From: Maribacter ulvicola
GTDB lineage: Bacteria; Bacteroidota; Bacteroidia; Flavobacteriales; Flavobacteriaceae
Reading direction: 5' to 3'
Assembly (NCBI RefSeq): GCF_900155985.1
Contig: NZ_FTMA01000003.1
Span: forward strand, 1 to 64,000
Length of the DNA: 64,000 nucleotides
Shown here: piece by piece, positions 8,509 to 16,796 of the stretch
Layout of the letters: each line of letters opens with the position of its first letter
How positions within the stretch are numbered: the first letter of the stretch is position 1
The notes under the pieces: generated by a model
Databases searched by the model: none
Told to the model about the DNA's origin: nothing
What the model saw: the letters and a program-made list of their open reading frames with translations, nothing else
Program-made: the position numbers and the translations under genes

Positions 8509-8881
8509 ACACACCTTTAAATATGCCATAGTTAGAATTGTACCCAAAGTTGAACGAGAAGAGTTCTTTAATGTAGGTGTGATTTTATTCTGTAAACGAA
8601 CCAAATTTCTAGATATTAAATTTCATATTGATGAGGAAAAATTAAAAGCTTTTTCTCCGGAAATAGAATATGAGATATTAAACGAATATTTAAAAGCTTG
8701 GAAGTTGATATGCGCGGGTCAAGAAACTGGCGGAACTATTGGAAAATTAGATTTAAATGACCGTTTTGGTTGGCTAACTGCTTGCAGAAGTACAGTTATA
8801 CAAAGTTCCACCACCAGATCCGGACTAAGCACAGACCCTAAAAAAGAACTAGAAGATATTTTTAACAAGTATGTTTTATAA
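8498..8881 (+). CDS. DUF3037 family protein
   Basis: A 127-residue cytoplasmic protein. The N-terminus FKYAIVRIVPKVEREEFFNVGVILFC is the hallmark of DUF3037, and the mid-region FGWLTACRSTVIQSSTTRSG also fits. Its start lies inside the 3' end of the HipA-like gene, so the two are co-transcribed and probably work together. The function of DUF3037 is not established. Confidence 0.85.
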   Translation: MQDRHTFKYAIVRIVPKVEREEFFNVGVILFCKRTKFLDIKFHIDEEKLKAFSPEIEYEILNEYLKAWKLICAGQETGGTIGKLDLNDRFGWLTACRSTVIQSSTTRSGLSTDPKKELEDIFNKYVL

Positions 8882-9042
8882 TTTTTAAATGATATATAAA
8901 AAATTACGCATACCACATTTGATGTTTAGCTTAAAATTGGACGCTAAGGCAATTACCCTTCGTTAATATCCTGTTATAAAAGTAAGTTTAACATGTATAT
9001 ATAGACCTACTTACCACAAAAAATTTCAAAATCACTCTTAAA

Positions 9043-10062
9043 ATGGAATCATTTAAACTTCAATCTATTATTCAAGGCATACCTAAAGCCGAACTTCATT
9101 TACATTTAGAAGGTAGCTTTGAACCAGAATTAATGTTCCAAGTTGCAAAGAGAAATAACATCACCCTGCCCTATGATTCAATTGAGTCTGTTAAAGAAGC
9201 TTACAAATTCAATAATTTACAAGAGTTTTTAGATATCTATTATGCGGGTGCGCAAGTGCTATTACATGAACAAGATTTCTTCGATTTAACATGGGCATAT
9301 TTAACCAAGGTACACAGCGAAAATGTAAGGCATGTTGAGGTATTTTTTGATCCCCAAACCCATACCGAAAGAGGTGTTCCATTTGAAGTAATCATTAAAG
9401 GAATTCACCGAGCATTAGAAAAAGGTAAAAATGAATTACATATTTCTTACAAACTAATCATGAGCTACTTGCGCCATTTAAGTGAGGAAGATGCTTTTAA
9501 AACCTTAGAAGCATCATTACCATTTAAAGACATCATTGATGGTGTAGGTTTAGACTCATCAGAAAAGGGAAATCCACCAAGCAAGTTCAAAAATGTATTT
9601 AAAGCATCTGCAATGCAAGGGTATAGATTAGTTGCCCATGCAGGAGAAGAAGGTCCGGCAGCATACATCTGGGAGGCCTTAGACATTTTAAATGTAGCGC
9701 GTATAGATCATGGTAATCGCTGCCTTACAGACAAAGCACTGGTTAAAAGATTGGTTGATGAGAAAATTGCCTTGACCCTCTGCCCTACCAGTAATGTTGC
9801 CTTAAAGGTAATTCAGAAGATGGATGAGCACCCAGTTGCAAAAATGCTTGATAAGGGAATTGTAGCCACCATACACTCAGATGATCCTGCCTATTTTGGT
9901 GGTTATATGAATGAAAACTATTACCAAACTATCACAGCGCTTAATCTAAATTTAAATCATATTAGACAATTAGCCATCAATGCTTTTGAAGCTAGTTGGT
10001 TATCTGCTTCCGAAAAGGAAAAACATATCAATGAAGTAAACAATTACTTTGATTCTATCTGA
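9043..10062 (+). CDS. Adenine deaminase (Add-like, type 2)
   Basis: A 339-residue TIM-barrel amidohydrolase. Zinc and catalytic residues are present: H19-x-H21 (AELHLHLEGS), H199 and E202 (VAHAGEEG), H223 (IDHGNR) and D280-D281 (SDDPAYFGGY). The segment GLDSSEKGNPPSKF around residue 170 is that of the Pseudomonas/fungal-type adenine deaminases rather than true adenosine deaminase. The likely reaction is therefore adenine to hypoxanthine in purine salvage. The 3' end overlaps the convergent kinase gene by 19 bases. Adenosine deaminase is the alternative. Confidence 0.85.
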   Translation: MESFKLQSIIQGIPKAELHLHLEGSFEPELMFQVAKRNNITLPYDSIESVKEAYKFNNLQEFLDIYYAGAQVLLHEQDFFDLTWAYLTKVHSENVRHVEVFFDPQTHTERGVPFEVIIKGIHRALEKGKNELHISYKLIMSYLRHLSEEDAFKTLEASLPFKDIIDGVGLDSSEKGNPPSKFKNVFKASAMQGYRLVAHAGEEGPAAYIWEALDILNVARIDHGNRCLTDKALVKRLVDEKIALTLCPTSNVALKVIQKMDEHPVAKMLDKGIVATIHSDDPAYFGGYMNENYYQTITALNLNLNHIRQLAINAFEASWLSASEKEKHINEVNNYFDSI

Positions 10063-11381
10063 TCAGCAAGTGGAATGAAAATAATAAACTTGGCACCTTC
10101 TCCCAAATTGCTCTCCACTTTAATTTGACCGTTATGAGTGGTAACAATTCGTTTAACAATAGCTAGACCAATGCCGGTTCCTTGGTATTCTTCATCGTTA
10201 TGTAATCTTTGAAAAATTTCAAAGATCTTAGATTCATATTTTTGATCAAAACCGATACCATTATCGGAAACTTCGATTCGGGAATATTGCGTATTCTCAG
10301 ATAATTTCAACGCTGGATAATCTGCTCCTGACACAACTTTACCGCTAACCTTAATGGCGGGCCTATCTTTCTTTTTTGTAAATTTTATAGCATTTGTAAA
10401 CAAATTGAACAACAACTGTTTAAACTGAATTGGACGCACCGTAATCTCACAATCCTTTGGTACTCTAAGTACTGTTTTATGTTCTTTTAGCTCTTCACTT
10501 AAAACATCTTTAACATCTAGAACCAATTTTTTTAAAGATATGTTGGTTAAACTATTATCTATAATTTCCGTTGAACCATATGCCATTAAATCTTGAATTA
10601 GATTTCGCATTCGTGCGGCGGATAAGTCTATTCGTTCTAATTTATGTTTCCCAGCTTCAGACAGATTATTGAATTCCGTATCACTTACCTGAGAGATAAA
10701 CATTTGAATTTTACGCAAAGGTTCTTGAAGGTCATGACTACAAATATGATTAAACGACTCTAGGTCGTTAATCATCAACTCTAGCTTTATGGTTTTAATT
10801 TCAAGTTGATTGGTACGCTGAAAAACCTTCTTTTCAAGCTTTTTAGAGAACTTCTTCAACTTTCTGTGTGCACGCTCTAGCTCAAGCTTATTTTTTCTAA
10901 GTTCCAGTAAATTAATAACCTGCTCAGATAAAATATTAAGAGACTCCTTTTGACTATCTGTCAAAATTCTAGGCTTGTTATCAATAACGCATAAGGTTCC
11001 AAAAGCCAATCCGCTCGTACTTTTTAAGGGTATTCCGGCATAAAAAACAACATTGGGATCACCGGTCACCAGAGGGTTGTCTTGAAAACGCTCATCTCTT
11101 CTTGCATCTTCAGTAATAAAAATAGTATCATCACCAGTAATGGCATGTACACAAAAAGCATCTTCAATAGGCGTTTCAGAAGCTTCTAATCCGTAATGAG
11201 ATTTAAACCACTGTCTTTTTTCATCTAATAATGTTATTAAAGAAATAGGTGTCTGACAAATTTCAGCAGCAAGTTGTGTTAGATTATCATAATCCTTTTC
11301 AGGCAGTGTATCTAATACGGAATATGAATTAATAAGTGCTAATCTTTCCTTTTCCCTATCATTAATTTTAGCTGCTATCAT
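10044..11381 (-). CDS. GAF-domain sensor histidine kinase
   Basis: A 445-residue cytoplasmic kinase with no membrane segment. A GAF domain spans about residues 25-160, a coiled coil about 160-205, then the HisKA H-box with H216 (CSHDLQEPLRKI). The HATPase domain has an N-box FTNAIKFT, G1 DNGIGFD and G2 GTGIGLAIVKR. The GAF domain carries two Cys and a His (ICQTP, FCVHA) but its ligand cannot be named. No response regulator is adjacent, so it is an orphan kinase. It is convergent with adenine deaminase. Confidence 0.92.
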   Translation of the reverse strand: MIAAKINDREKERLALINSYSVLDTLPEKDYDNLTQLAAEICQTPISLITLLDEKRQWFKSHYGLEASETPIEDAFCVHAITGDDTIFITEDARRDERFQDNPLVTGDPNVVFYAGIPLKSTSGLAFGTLCVIDNKPRILTDSQKESLNILSEQVINLLELRKNKLELERAHRKLKKFSKKLEKKVFQRTNQLEIKTIKLELMINDLESFNHICSHDLQEPLRKIQMFISQVSDTEFNNLSEAGKHKLERIDLSAARMRNLIQDLMAYGSTEIIDNSLTNISLKKLVLDVKDVLSEELKEHKTVLRVPKDCEITVRPIQFKQLLFNLFTNAIKFTKKKDRPAIKVSGKVVSGADYPALKLSENTQYSRIEVSDNGIGFDQKYESKIFEIFQRLHNDEEYQGTGIGLAIVKRIVTTHNGQIKVESNLGEGAKFIIFIPLADQIESK

Positions 11382-11929
11382 AGTCTATTAAAGAGAAGTG
11401 GTTTAAAAAATTAGTCGTAAAAATAGAGTGACAAATATACGCTAGCGTCACATTTTAATGATTAAATATAAACCATTCTTTTATTAGTGGTATCATTAAA
11501 TAATATTATATTACTTTTTTAGTACGCATTTACCACACAGGAAACCGTAGCCATGGATCAAGTATAAGAACATAATTTGTTAGAAAATTATAGTATAGAA
11601 AGTATCATATTCTGTTTCTTTACCTAACCATGAATTATATATCTCATTATCATGGCTTTATTCTCATTTGCAACATTTACTTTTAATGGATACTATTCAT
11701 GCCTAGTTTTTAAATAGAATCTAAAAGCTGTAGCAGTATAAAATTAAATTAGCAATATTCTCCTCTCATCGATTACTTTTTAAATTGAGAATAAGAAGTA
11801 TGCTAGTTGAAATATCCCTCTATCATCATTTGCTATTATTTTTCTAAGACCTTAATAACTAAAATAGAAAAGGATATAAATAGAAAAGCCAGAGAATAGA
11901 TCTCTGGCTTTTAAGTACTACTACTTATA
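11382..11929. other. Intergenic stretch of about 550 bases
   Basis: No coding frame with family resemblance was found. The left part holds the promoter of the histidine kinase gene. The right end holds the terminator of the leftward beta-barrel gene. The middle is AT-rich with nothing recognisable. Confidence 0.5.
11884..11912 (-). terminator. Rho-independent terminator of the beta-barrel gene
   Basis: A strong palindrome with stem AAAAGCCAGAGA / TCTCTGGCTTTT lies 18 bases past the stop codon of the leftward gene at 11930. Confidence 0.8.
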
Positions 11930-12439
11930 TTATAGATTTAATTCTATTCCAAAGTTGATAGTGTTCCACGTACCATTCTTTACTTTTAGACCCGTAAAAG
12001 AAGTATTTATACCGATCAGGTCTGTTACTCGATAACCAATTCTTGGCTTATAATGAAATCCTCCCTTTATTCCCTTACCAATACCAACAGCATAACCTAT
12101 ATCTGCGCCAAGGTATAATTTCTTTATTACATTAAATCGTACAACGCCGGTAATTGGTATGTATTTTGCATCTTTATATTTATAGGTAGCGACAAAACCT
12201 TGTTCTCTTAATGTTACTTTTTCACCCTTAAAAAAAGATAACCCCGTAGCAAAACCTACATCAAACTTATTGGAAACTTCAAATAGATAGGTGGCATCCA
12301 AACCAAAACCTGTTTTAGAAACTTCTTTAGTATCTCCTATTGGCAAGGCTCCGAAAGCGCCTATCTTCAGGTTTCTGTTTTGAGCAAACGATGTTACCCC
12401 TATCAATAAAACTACTACAAAAATCATTGTTTTTTTCAT
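11930..12439 (-). CDS. Outer-membrane beta-barrel protein
   Basis: A 169-residue protein with a signal peptide ending VTSFAQ (cleavage after about residue 19). Short amphipathic beta-strand repeats follow (LKIGAFGALPIG, FDVGFATGLSFF, LYLGADIGYAVG), and the chain ends in NFGIELNL, as expected for a small eight-stranded outer-membrane barrel. Its promoter carries two TTGA-N6-TCAA boxes, so it is probably controlled by the same Crp/Fnr-type factor as the operons at 12965-14689 and 14848-18565. Confidence 0.8.
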   Translation of the reverse strand: MKKTMIFVVVLLIGVTSFAQNRNLKIGAFGALPIGDTKEVSKTGFGLDATYLFEVSNKFDVGFATGLSFFKGEKVTLREQGFVATYKYKDAKYIPITGVVRFNVIKKLYLGADIGYAVGIGKGIKGGFHYKPRIGYRVTDLIGINTSFTGLKVKNGTWNTINFGIELNL

Positions 12440-12467
12440 TATCGTTTATATTTAAATTTATATACGG

Positions 12468-12475
12468 CAAAGGTG
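12468..12475 (-). promoter_or_regulatory. -7-like element (CACCTTTG) of the beta-barrel gene
   Basis: On the minus strand this reads CACCTTTG, keeping the TTTG half of the Bacteroidota TAnnTTTG element. It lies 29.5 bases from the centre of the nearer Crp/Fnr-like box, the same distance as at the two promoters between 14690 and 14848. Confidence 0.5.
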
Positions 12476-12497
12476 TTAATAATGAAAAAACAATTCT

Positions 12498-12511
12498 TTG
12501 ACATAAATCAA
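12498..12511. promoter_or_regulatory. Crp/Fnr-type box TTGACATAAATCAA
   Basis: A near-perfect TTGA-N6-TCAA palindrome, promoter-proximal for the beta-barrel gene. Its centre would sit near -42 relative to the inferred start site, the position of a class II activator. Confidence 0.75.
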
Positions 12512-12545
12512 TTTTGCTAACCTGGACCTATTGAAAGTGATAATT

Positions 12546-12559
12546 TTGACCTAAATCAA
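12546..12559. promoter_or_regulatory. Second Crp/Fnr-type box TTGACCTAAATCAA
   Basis: A second TTGA-N6-TCAA palindrome, centred 48 bases upstream of the first. It may bind a second dimer. The rest of the 12560-12964 interval shows no gene. Confidence 0.65.
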
Positions 12560-12964
12560 AACTTTACTGTTGCTACTATTTTTATTCAATTTTTAAGTTT
12601 AAAATTAGGTTACATTTGGTATGCACATAACTAATGCGGCAGACCTTATGTCGTAATTAAATTATGTACGTAAAATGCAATACGTGCACCTTTCACATAT
12701 CTATGAATATGATATGCAATACAATGATGCTTCAAGAATTAAAATGATGTAGAAATTATAGAAGAAAAATAGCATCTACTATTACTATGAAGATGATTAG
12801 AAACGGTCTATTAATTAAACTACTAACTTTTAGTAATGACCTACTTATTTATAAAATAGAGGCTTATTTTCATAAAACACAAAATAGCTATCTTTATAAA
12901 TAGACATACCCTTTTTTGTGTAGATGTTACTATAAGGTAGCTTGTATAAAAAAACTTAATCTAA

Positions 12965-13189
12965 CTATGTTAGTAAGGTTAAAGCTGTTAAAACCGTCCA
13001 AACGGCAACCATTAACCAATACATTAAAGGAGCGTCTTTCTTTTTTATACTTTCTACAAAATGAATTTCTCCTGTAACAATCACATTCAGTAGCCCAAGA
13101 GCTACAATTAATGCCCAGAACCAATTCCAATCGTAAATAATAGCCAATACCATTAAAATAAGAGCTACTATAGTTTTCCAATACCTCAA
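12965..13189 (-). CDS. Small two-helix-plus membrane protein
   Basis: A 74-residue hydrophobic protein with segments at about 5-20, 24-40 and 55-73. The pattern DWNWFWALIVALGLLN..GEIHFVE..APLMYWLMVAVWTV aligns with the C-terminal part of the 113-residue protein at 14042-14383, so the two are paralogues. It starts 1 base from the preceding gene and is the last gene of a leftward operon of four membrane proteins. The family is not recognised. Confidence 0.65.
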   Translation of the reverse strand: MRYWKTIVALILMVLAIIYDWNWFWALIVALGLLNVIVTGEIHFVESIKKKDAPLMYWLMVAVWTVLTALTLLT

Positions 13190-13190
13190 C

Positions 13191-14036
13191 TTAAATCGTT
13201 TTTAATCTTGAACTAATTTCACGCAGGCGAATAATTTGTTGAAAAACAATGGGCAACATAAATACACCCCCAGAAAATTCCATTACATACGTTAACACAG
13301 AAAAAATACTACCTGCAGTAGCATTGGCAGCACTGGCTGAAGTATACAACGCAAAAATAGCCAATACAAATAATAAAATTTCAATGATAGAGAAGTTAAT
13401 AGTTTCTAGATCGCTCATTTTTACTAGCCAATTAGCTATATTTTTAAAGTGCCTTAAAATACCTGCTTGCTCCCGTTTTTCTAAAATATTAATTCGATGT
13501 TCCAACTCATCATTTAAACCAATGTTATAGTTATATATTTTTTTTGTGCTCAAGATATAAATCAAAATAATAATTAGAATAGAAATTAGGCATCCGCTAA
13601 AAATCCAAACATCGAAAAAGGCCAGCATTACAAGTGCTCCAATAACACTAATTGTTGATGTAAAAGCCTGTGTAATGTCGTGTTCAAAAAAATCAATCAA
13701 TTCTTTGACCAAGGCACTTCTGGCTGCAATAGAAGAAACCTGAACTTTTTTTACATTTTGAATATCAGCAATTTCAGATGCTACATTCGTATAAATGGCA
13801 GTATATGCCGGGGTATCATAATAGCGCCGTAAAGTACCTAATATAAAACCTACGCAATATAATATGCAAAACAACCACAAACCATCTTTGGCACCATTTA
13901 TAAGGTCATTTATAGCCATACCCAGTACTAAAGGTTGCAATACCTTGGCAACGTTTTCTAATACCAACAATAAAAAGGTTAAAGAAATTTTCCATTTATA
14001 TTGCTTAAAAATAGACTTAATTGAAAAATCGATCAT
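13191..14036 (-). CDS. ABC transporter six-TM domain protein without ATPase
   Basis: A 281-residue protein with the six hydrophobic segments of an ABC-exporter membrane domain (about 15-35, 48-65, 125-145, 148-168, 222-240 and 250-270) and a coupling-helix-like AARSALVKELIDFFEHD. The chain ends right after the sixth helix, so it has no nucleotide-binding domain of its own. No ATPase gene is in the operon. It may borrow an ATPase or have lost transport function. It sits between two paralogous small membrane proteins, 5 bases and 1 base away. Confidence 0.75.
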   Translation of the reverse strand: MIDFSIKSIFKQYKWKISLTFLLLVLENVAKVLQPLVLGMAINDLINGAKDGLWLFCILYCVGFILGTLRRYYDTPAYTAIYTNVASEIADIQNVKKVQVSSIAARSALVKELIDFFEHDITQAFTSTISVIGALVMLAFFDVWIFSGCLISILIIILIYILSTKKIYNYNIGLNDELEHRINILEKREQAGILRHFKNIANWLVKMSDLETINFSIIEILLFVLAIFALYTSASAANATAGSIFSVLTYVMEFSGGVFMLPIVFQQIIRLREISSRLKTI

Positions 14037-14041
14037 AATTA

Positions 14042-14383
14042 TTAGTATTGTGTAAAGTCAATGAACAATGTTGATAAAGAGAACAAAGACATGATAATCC
14101 AGCTAATCACAATTGCCCAAAATAAAATTGGATTATTATCGCGTTCTACCGGGTCTATAAAGTAGGTTACCCCTCTAAATATATCTGGTATTACCCAATA
14201 CAAGAATAAAATTCCCCAAGCCCATTGCCAATCCATGATAAAAATGATATACACACCGATCAATGCAAGAATAGGACGCCATTGAAAATTCCTTTTCGTT
14301 TTATCGGAAAAAGAAGTCGACTTCTTTTTTTTGTGTTTGCTTTCTCTCCTTATTAAATTTCTTAATTGTTCTGATTTTACCAT
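14042..14383 (-). CDS. Small membrane protein, paralogue of 12965-13189
   Basis: A 113-residue protein. A basic soluble N-terminus (KHKKKKS and nearby residues 5-30) is followed by three hydrophobic segments at about 37-50, 53-72 and 86-108. It shares MDWQWAWGILFLYWVIP..IFRGVTYFID..NPILFWAIVISW with the 74-residue protein at the other end of the operon. It lies 5 bases upstream of the ABC-like gene and 12 bases downstream of the DUF6787-like gene. Function unknown. Confidence 0.65.
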   Translation of the reverse strand: MVKSEQLRNLIRRESKHKKKKSTSFSDKTKRNFQWRPILALIGVYIIFIMDWQWAWGILFLYWVIPDIFRGVTYFIDPVERDNNPILFWAIVISWIIMSLFSLSTLFIDFTQY

Positions 14384-14395
14384 TCTATAATATAT

Positions 14396-14689
14396 TTAAA
14401 TAGTTAAACCAAACCTACTTAACATCTTCTTTTCCATAGCCCAGAAAAATTTAAACTGGCCAAACAACCAACCATATAACACTAAAAACAATTGATAAAA
14501 AACAAAGCTTAAAACACAAAAAATAGGGTAATAAATGTATGCATTTAGGTTTTCTAAAGTAATACCTAAAAGTTTTAAAATTGGTCTTCCGATCACAATT
14601 GACGAGGATCCTGTAATGGAAAAAACAAAAAAGATGATTAGTAGTTGCCAAGGTTTTTCAATATTCCATCGTATCATTAATTTCTTCAT
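14396..14689 (-). CDS. DUF6787-like membrane protein
   Basis: A 97-residue protein with two hydrophobic segments (about 17-40 and 50-75) and a C-terminal GWLFGQFKFFWAMEKKMLSRFG. This arrangement resembles DUF6787 proteins of Bacteroidota as I remember them. It is the first gene of the leftward four-gene operon. Its start codon lies 23 bases downstream of a TAGATTTG element and 53 bases from a perfect TTGATTTAAATCAA palindrome. Function unknown. Confidence 0.7.
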   Translation of the reverse strand: MKKLMIRWNIEKPWQLLIIFFVFSITGSSSIVIGRPILKLLGITLENLNAYIYYPIFCVLSFVFYQLFLVLYGWLFGQFKFFWAMEKKMLSRFGLTI

Positions 14690-14711
14690 ATACTTAGTTT
14701 TTAAGATACCG

Positions 14712-14719
14712 CAAATCTA
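14712..14719 (-). promoter_or_regulatory. -7 element TAGATTTG of the leftward membrane operon
   Basis: This matches the Bacteroidota -7 consensus TAnnTTTG on the minus strand. The centre of the palindrome at 14742-14755 is 29.5 bases upstream of it. Confidence 0.7.
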
Positions 14720-14741
14720 AAACCTGCTGAAAAACTTGGGT

Positions 14742-14755
14742 TTGATTTAAATCAA
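14742..14755. promoter_or_regulatory. Perfect FNR-type palindrome TTGATTTAAATCAA
   Basis: This is a perfect 14-base palindrome matching the FNR consensus TTGAT-N4-ATCAA. It would be centred close to -42 of the leftward operon. The regulator at 18617-19180 carries an ETLSR recognition helix that fits such a site. Confidence 0.85.
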
Positions 14756-14786
14756 AAAGAACGAAACTTCACATTAAAAATAGTTT

Positions 14787-14800
14787 TTGACATAGGTCAA
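14787..14800. promoter_or_regulatory. Crp/Fnr-type box TTGACATAGGTCAA
   Basis: A TTGA-N6-TCAA palindrome serving the rightward operon. Its centre is 29.5 bases upstream of the TAGATTTG at 14823-14830, mirroring the leftward promoter exactly. Confidence 0.8.
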
Positions 14801-14822
14801 AAAAAAGCACCTACCCTCATTA

Positions 14823-14830
14823 TAGATTTG
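14823..14830 (+). promoter_or_regulatory. -7 element TAGATTTG of the rightward operon
   Basis: This matches TAnnTTTG and is identical to the leftward promoter's element. It lies 17 bases before the first start codon of the rightward operon. Confidence 0.7.
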
Positions 14831-14847
14831 CCCTAAGAAACAAAACG

Positions 14848-15237
14848 ATGAAAAAACAAGTTTGTGCAATGCTATTAACAATCATGTTCTCCTGCTCTAA
14901 AAATACGACAGAGCTAGTGGGAACTTGGCAAGTTAAAAGTAAATACTACAAGGCTACTTATGCCATAATGGAGGAGAACGATTCTATTAAGGCCAAAGTG
15001 CTCTATTACAATGATGGCACTACTATAATAAGAAAGAAAGATAAGAAAGAATATTATGTCTTTGAAAACCTAAAACCATCTAAAAACCAATATATGGACG
15101 CTGTTTCCGGAGCAACAACAACCAATGAAAACAAACCCAATATAGCACTACAACCCATACATAAGGATACTTTAAAAGTAACTACATATATAAGAAACAA
15201 ACCATTAAATGAGATTTGGATTAGAATTAATAATTAA
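14848..15237 (+). CDS. Small hypothetical lipoprotein, first gene of the redox-type operon
   Basis: A 129-residue protein with a lipoprotein signal (MKKQVCAMLLTIMFSC, Cys at residue 16). A mature domain beginning ELVGTWQVKSKYYKATY suggests a lipocalin-like or DUF2147-like beta-barrel fold, but no family is certain. It is followed after 9 bases by the next gene. An FNR-type box and -7 element sit directly upstream. Confidence 0.65.
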   Translation: MKKQVCAMLLTIMFSCSKNTTELVGTWQVKSKYYKATYAIMEENDSIKAKVLYYNDGTTIIRKKDKKEYYVFENLKPSKNQYMDAVSGATTTNENKPNIALQPIHKDTLKVTTYIRNKPLNEIWIRINN

Positions 15238-15246
15238 CCATAATAC

Positions 15247-16410
15247 ATGAAAAAAGCGATTCAATTTTTAAGTTTTAGCACTGTTCTATCTTTAGTATTT
15301 ATAGCATGTTCCGCAGAAGATATTAGGAATATTGCCGATCCAAATGGAGAAAAGGGAACACCAACGCAAACTACAGAAGTTATTCCGATTGATATCAATT
15401 CAGACGGATTTGATTTTATGGCAAAAATGCAAGGTCATTGGGTGGGTAATAATCTGGTAATTAATGACGAGTACCCATTTTTTGCTTGGGATTACAGAGC
15501 TATTTCATCATCACATACTTTTGGTATTCACGAAGGAGGTTCTGCCGGTAATTTATTTACATCTTTTTTCGTAAGCAACTACAAGGGTAAACGAACTATT
15601 ATGGCCAGAAATGGTGGTTTACTAAATGGCATTTATAGAACCAGTTACTTTGTATTGGATAAAGTAGAAAATAAAGATAACGGTCGTTATTATAGATTAG
15701 TAGATGCCATTGGAGGGGATGGTATTATGTATATGGAATTACGTTTTCCAAATAATACAGATAGCTTATATTTTAATTCTTATACCAGTGGCTTAGGAAA
15801 TAGAATTCCTAATAGGCATATGACCTTTAAAGGTAAAAGGATGCATTCAGAATTAGCTGAGAATGCTGCATCCGCTACCGGATATCCACAAAATACAATA
15901 GATCCTGAACTTGATTTTACCAATGGTTTTAATAAAGATTTCCTATATGTAAAAGAAGGGTTGTCCCAAGCAAATTCCGCTACATTTTTAGCAGTTCAAG
16001 AAACGAACAATATTTTTGACCTAGCGCCACAATCAGGTGATCCATATATAATTACAGACCATCCAAGATTAGCGTACTTACAAGTTAATATAGATCGTGG
16101 TGCGTTAGACAACGACCAAACCCTACTGTTGTTTTTATCAAGAGATCCTTTTACGGATACGAATGGATATTTCACTTCAAACCTTAACGCTTTCAAAACA
16201 GCTTTACATTTTCCGGTGCTATCAATTAAAGAGAACCAATTTTTAATGACATACATGCACCCAGGAACGTATTATGTAACAGTAGTTGCAGATATAGATG
16301 GGGACTTCTCAATATCTGAAGGTGATATTACACATCCTCCACGTAAAGTAACCATAGAACCTTTAGCGGAACAGCAAATAACAATAGATAATATTACAAT
16401 CCAAAACTAA
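15247..16410 (+). CDS. Hypothetical lipoprotein
   Basis: A 387-residue protein with lipobox FIACS (Cys at residue 21). A linker is followed by a long globular region that opens with FDFMAKMQGHWVGNN. It contains RLVDAIGGDGIMYMELRF, and the end reads VADIDGDFSISEGDIT, a calcium-loop-like D-x-D-x-D stretch. The C-terminal part (from about residue 265) looks like an immunoglobulin-like or cohesin-type strand domain. Family not recognised. Likely anchored at the outer membrane, and co-transcribed with the downstream cytochrome gene 7 bases away. Confidence 0.65.
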   Translation: MKKAIQFLSFSTVLSLVFIACSAEDIRNIADPNGEKGTPTQTTEVIPIDINSDGFDFMAKMQGHWVGNNLVINDEYPFFAWDYRAISSSHTFGIHEGGSAGNLFTSFFVSNYKGKRTIMARNGGLLNGIYRTSYFVLDKVENKDNGRYYRLVDAIGGDGIMYMELRFPNNTDSLYFNSYTSGLGNRIPNRHMTFKGKRMHSELAENAASATGYPQNTIDPELDFTNGFNKDFLYVKEGLSQANSATFLAVQETNNIFDLAPQSGDPYIITDHPRLAYLQVNIDRGALDNDQTLLLFLSRDPFTDTNGYFTSNLNAFKTALHFPVLSIKENQFLMTYMHPGTYYVTVVADIDGDFSISEGDITHPPRKVTIEPLAEQQITIDNITIQN

Positions 16411-16417
16411 CCTGAAA

Positions 16418-16780
16418 ATGCAAAAACATATTTTTAAAATTGTATTACTAGCTCTTGTTTTAGCGGTAATAAGCTGTACAAAGGCCATCATAGATGAAGG
16501 AGATAAAAGCACATTACCTCCAATAACGAAAACCGTCACCTATGAAGCAGACATTAAGTTAATAATGACCAATAATTGTATTACGTGCCATGCAGGTCCA
16601 GCACCTAATGCCGGGTTAGATTTGTCTAATTATCAAAACACCAAGTATTCAGCAGAGCAAGGTAGTCTTGTTGCTAGAATGAATAGCGCTACAAACCCTA
16701 TGCCACCAAATGGGACATTATCACCACAAACACTTCAAATAATTGATAAGTGGATTACAGATAATCTTCCAGAAAATTAA
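16418..16780 (+). CDS. Single-haem c-type cytochrome lipoprotein
   Basis: A 120-residue protein with a lipoprotein signal (Cys at residue 20) and one haem-attachment site C54-x2-C57-H58 (NNCITCHAG). A Met-Pro-Pro (TNPMPPNG) near residue 94 is a plausible axial ligand. The fold resembles the small cytochrome domains found with planctomycete and Bacteroidota oxidases. It would carry electrons in the periplasm, attached to a membrane. Its presence supports a respiratory or redox role for the operon. Confidence 0.85.
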   Translation: MQKHIFKIVLLALVLAVISCTKAIIDEGDKSTLPPITKTVTYEADIKLIMTNNCITCHAGPAPNAGLDLSNYQNTKYSAEQGSLVARMNSATNPMPPNGTLSPQTLQIIDKWITDNLPEN

Positions 16781-16796
16781 TCTTAATTATTACACT

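Noticed and set aside
12930-13181. Leftward frame overlapping the 74-residue membrane protein
   Set aside because: The other frame (12965-13189) is hydrophobic, is paralogous to 14042-14383 and has operon spacing.
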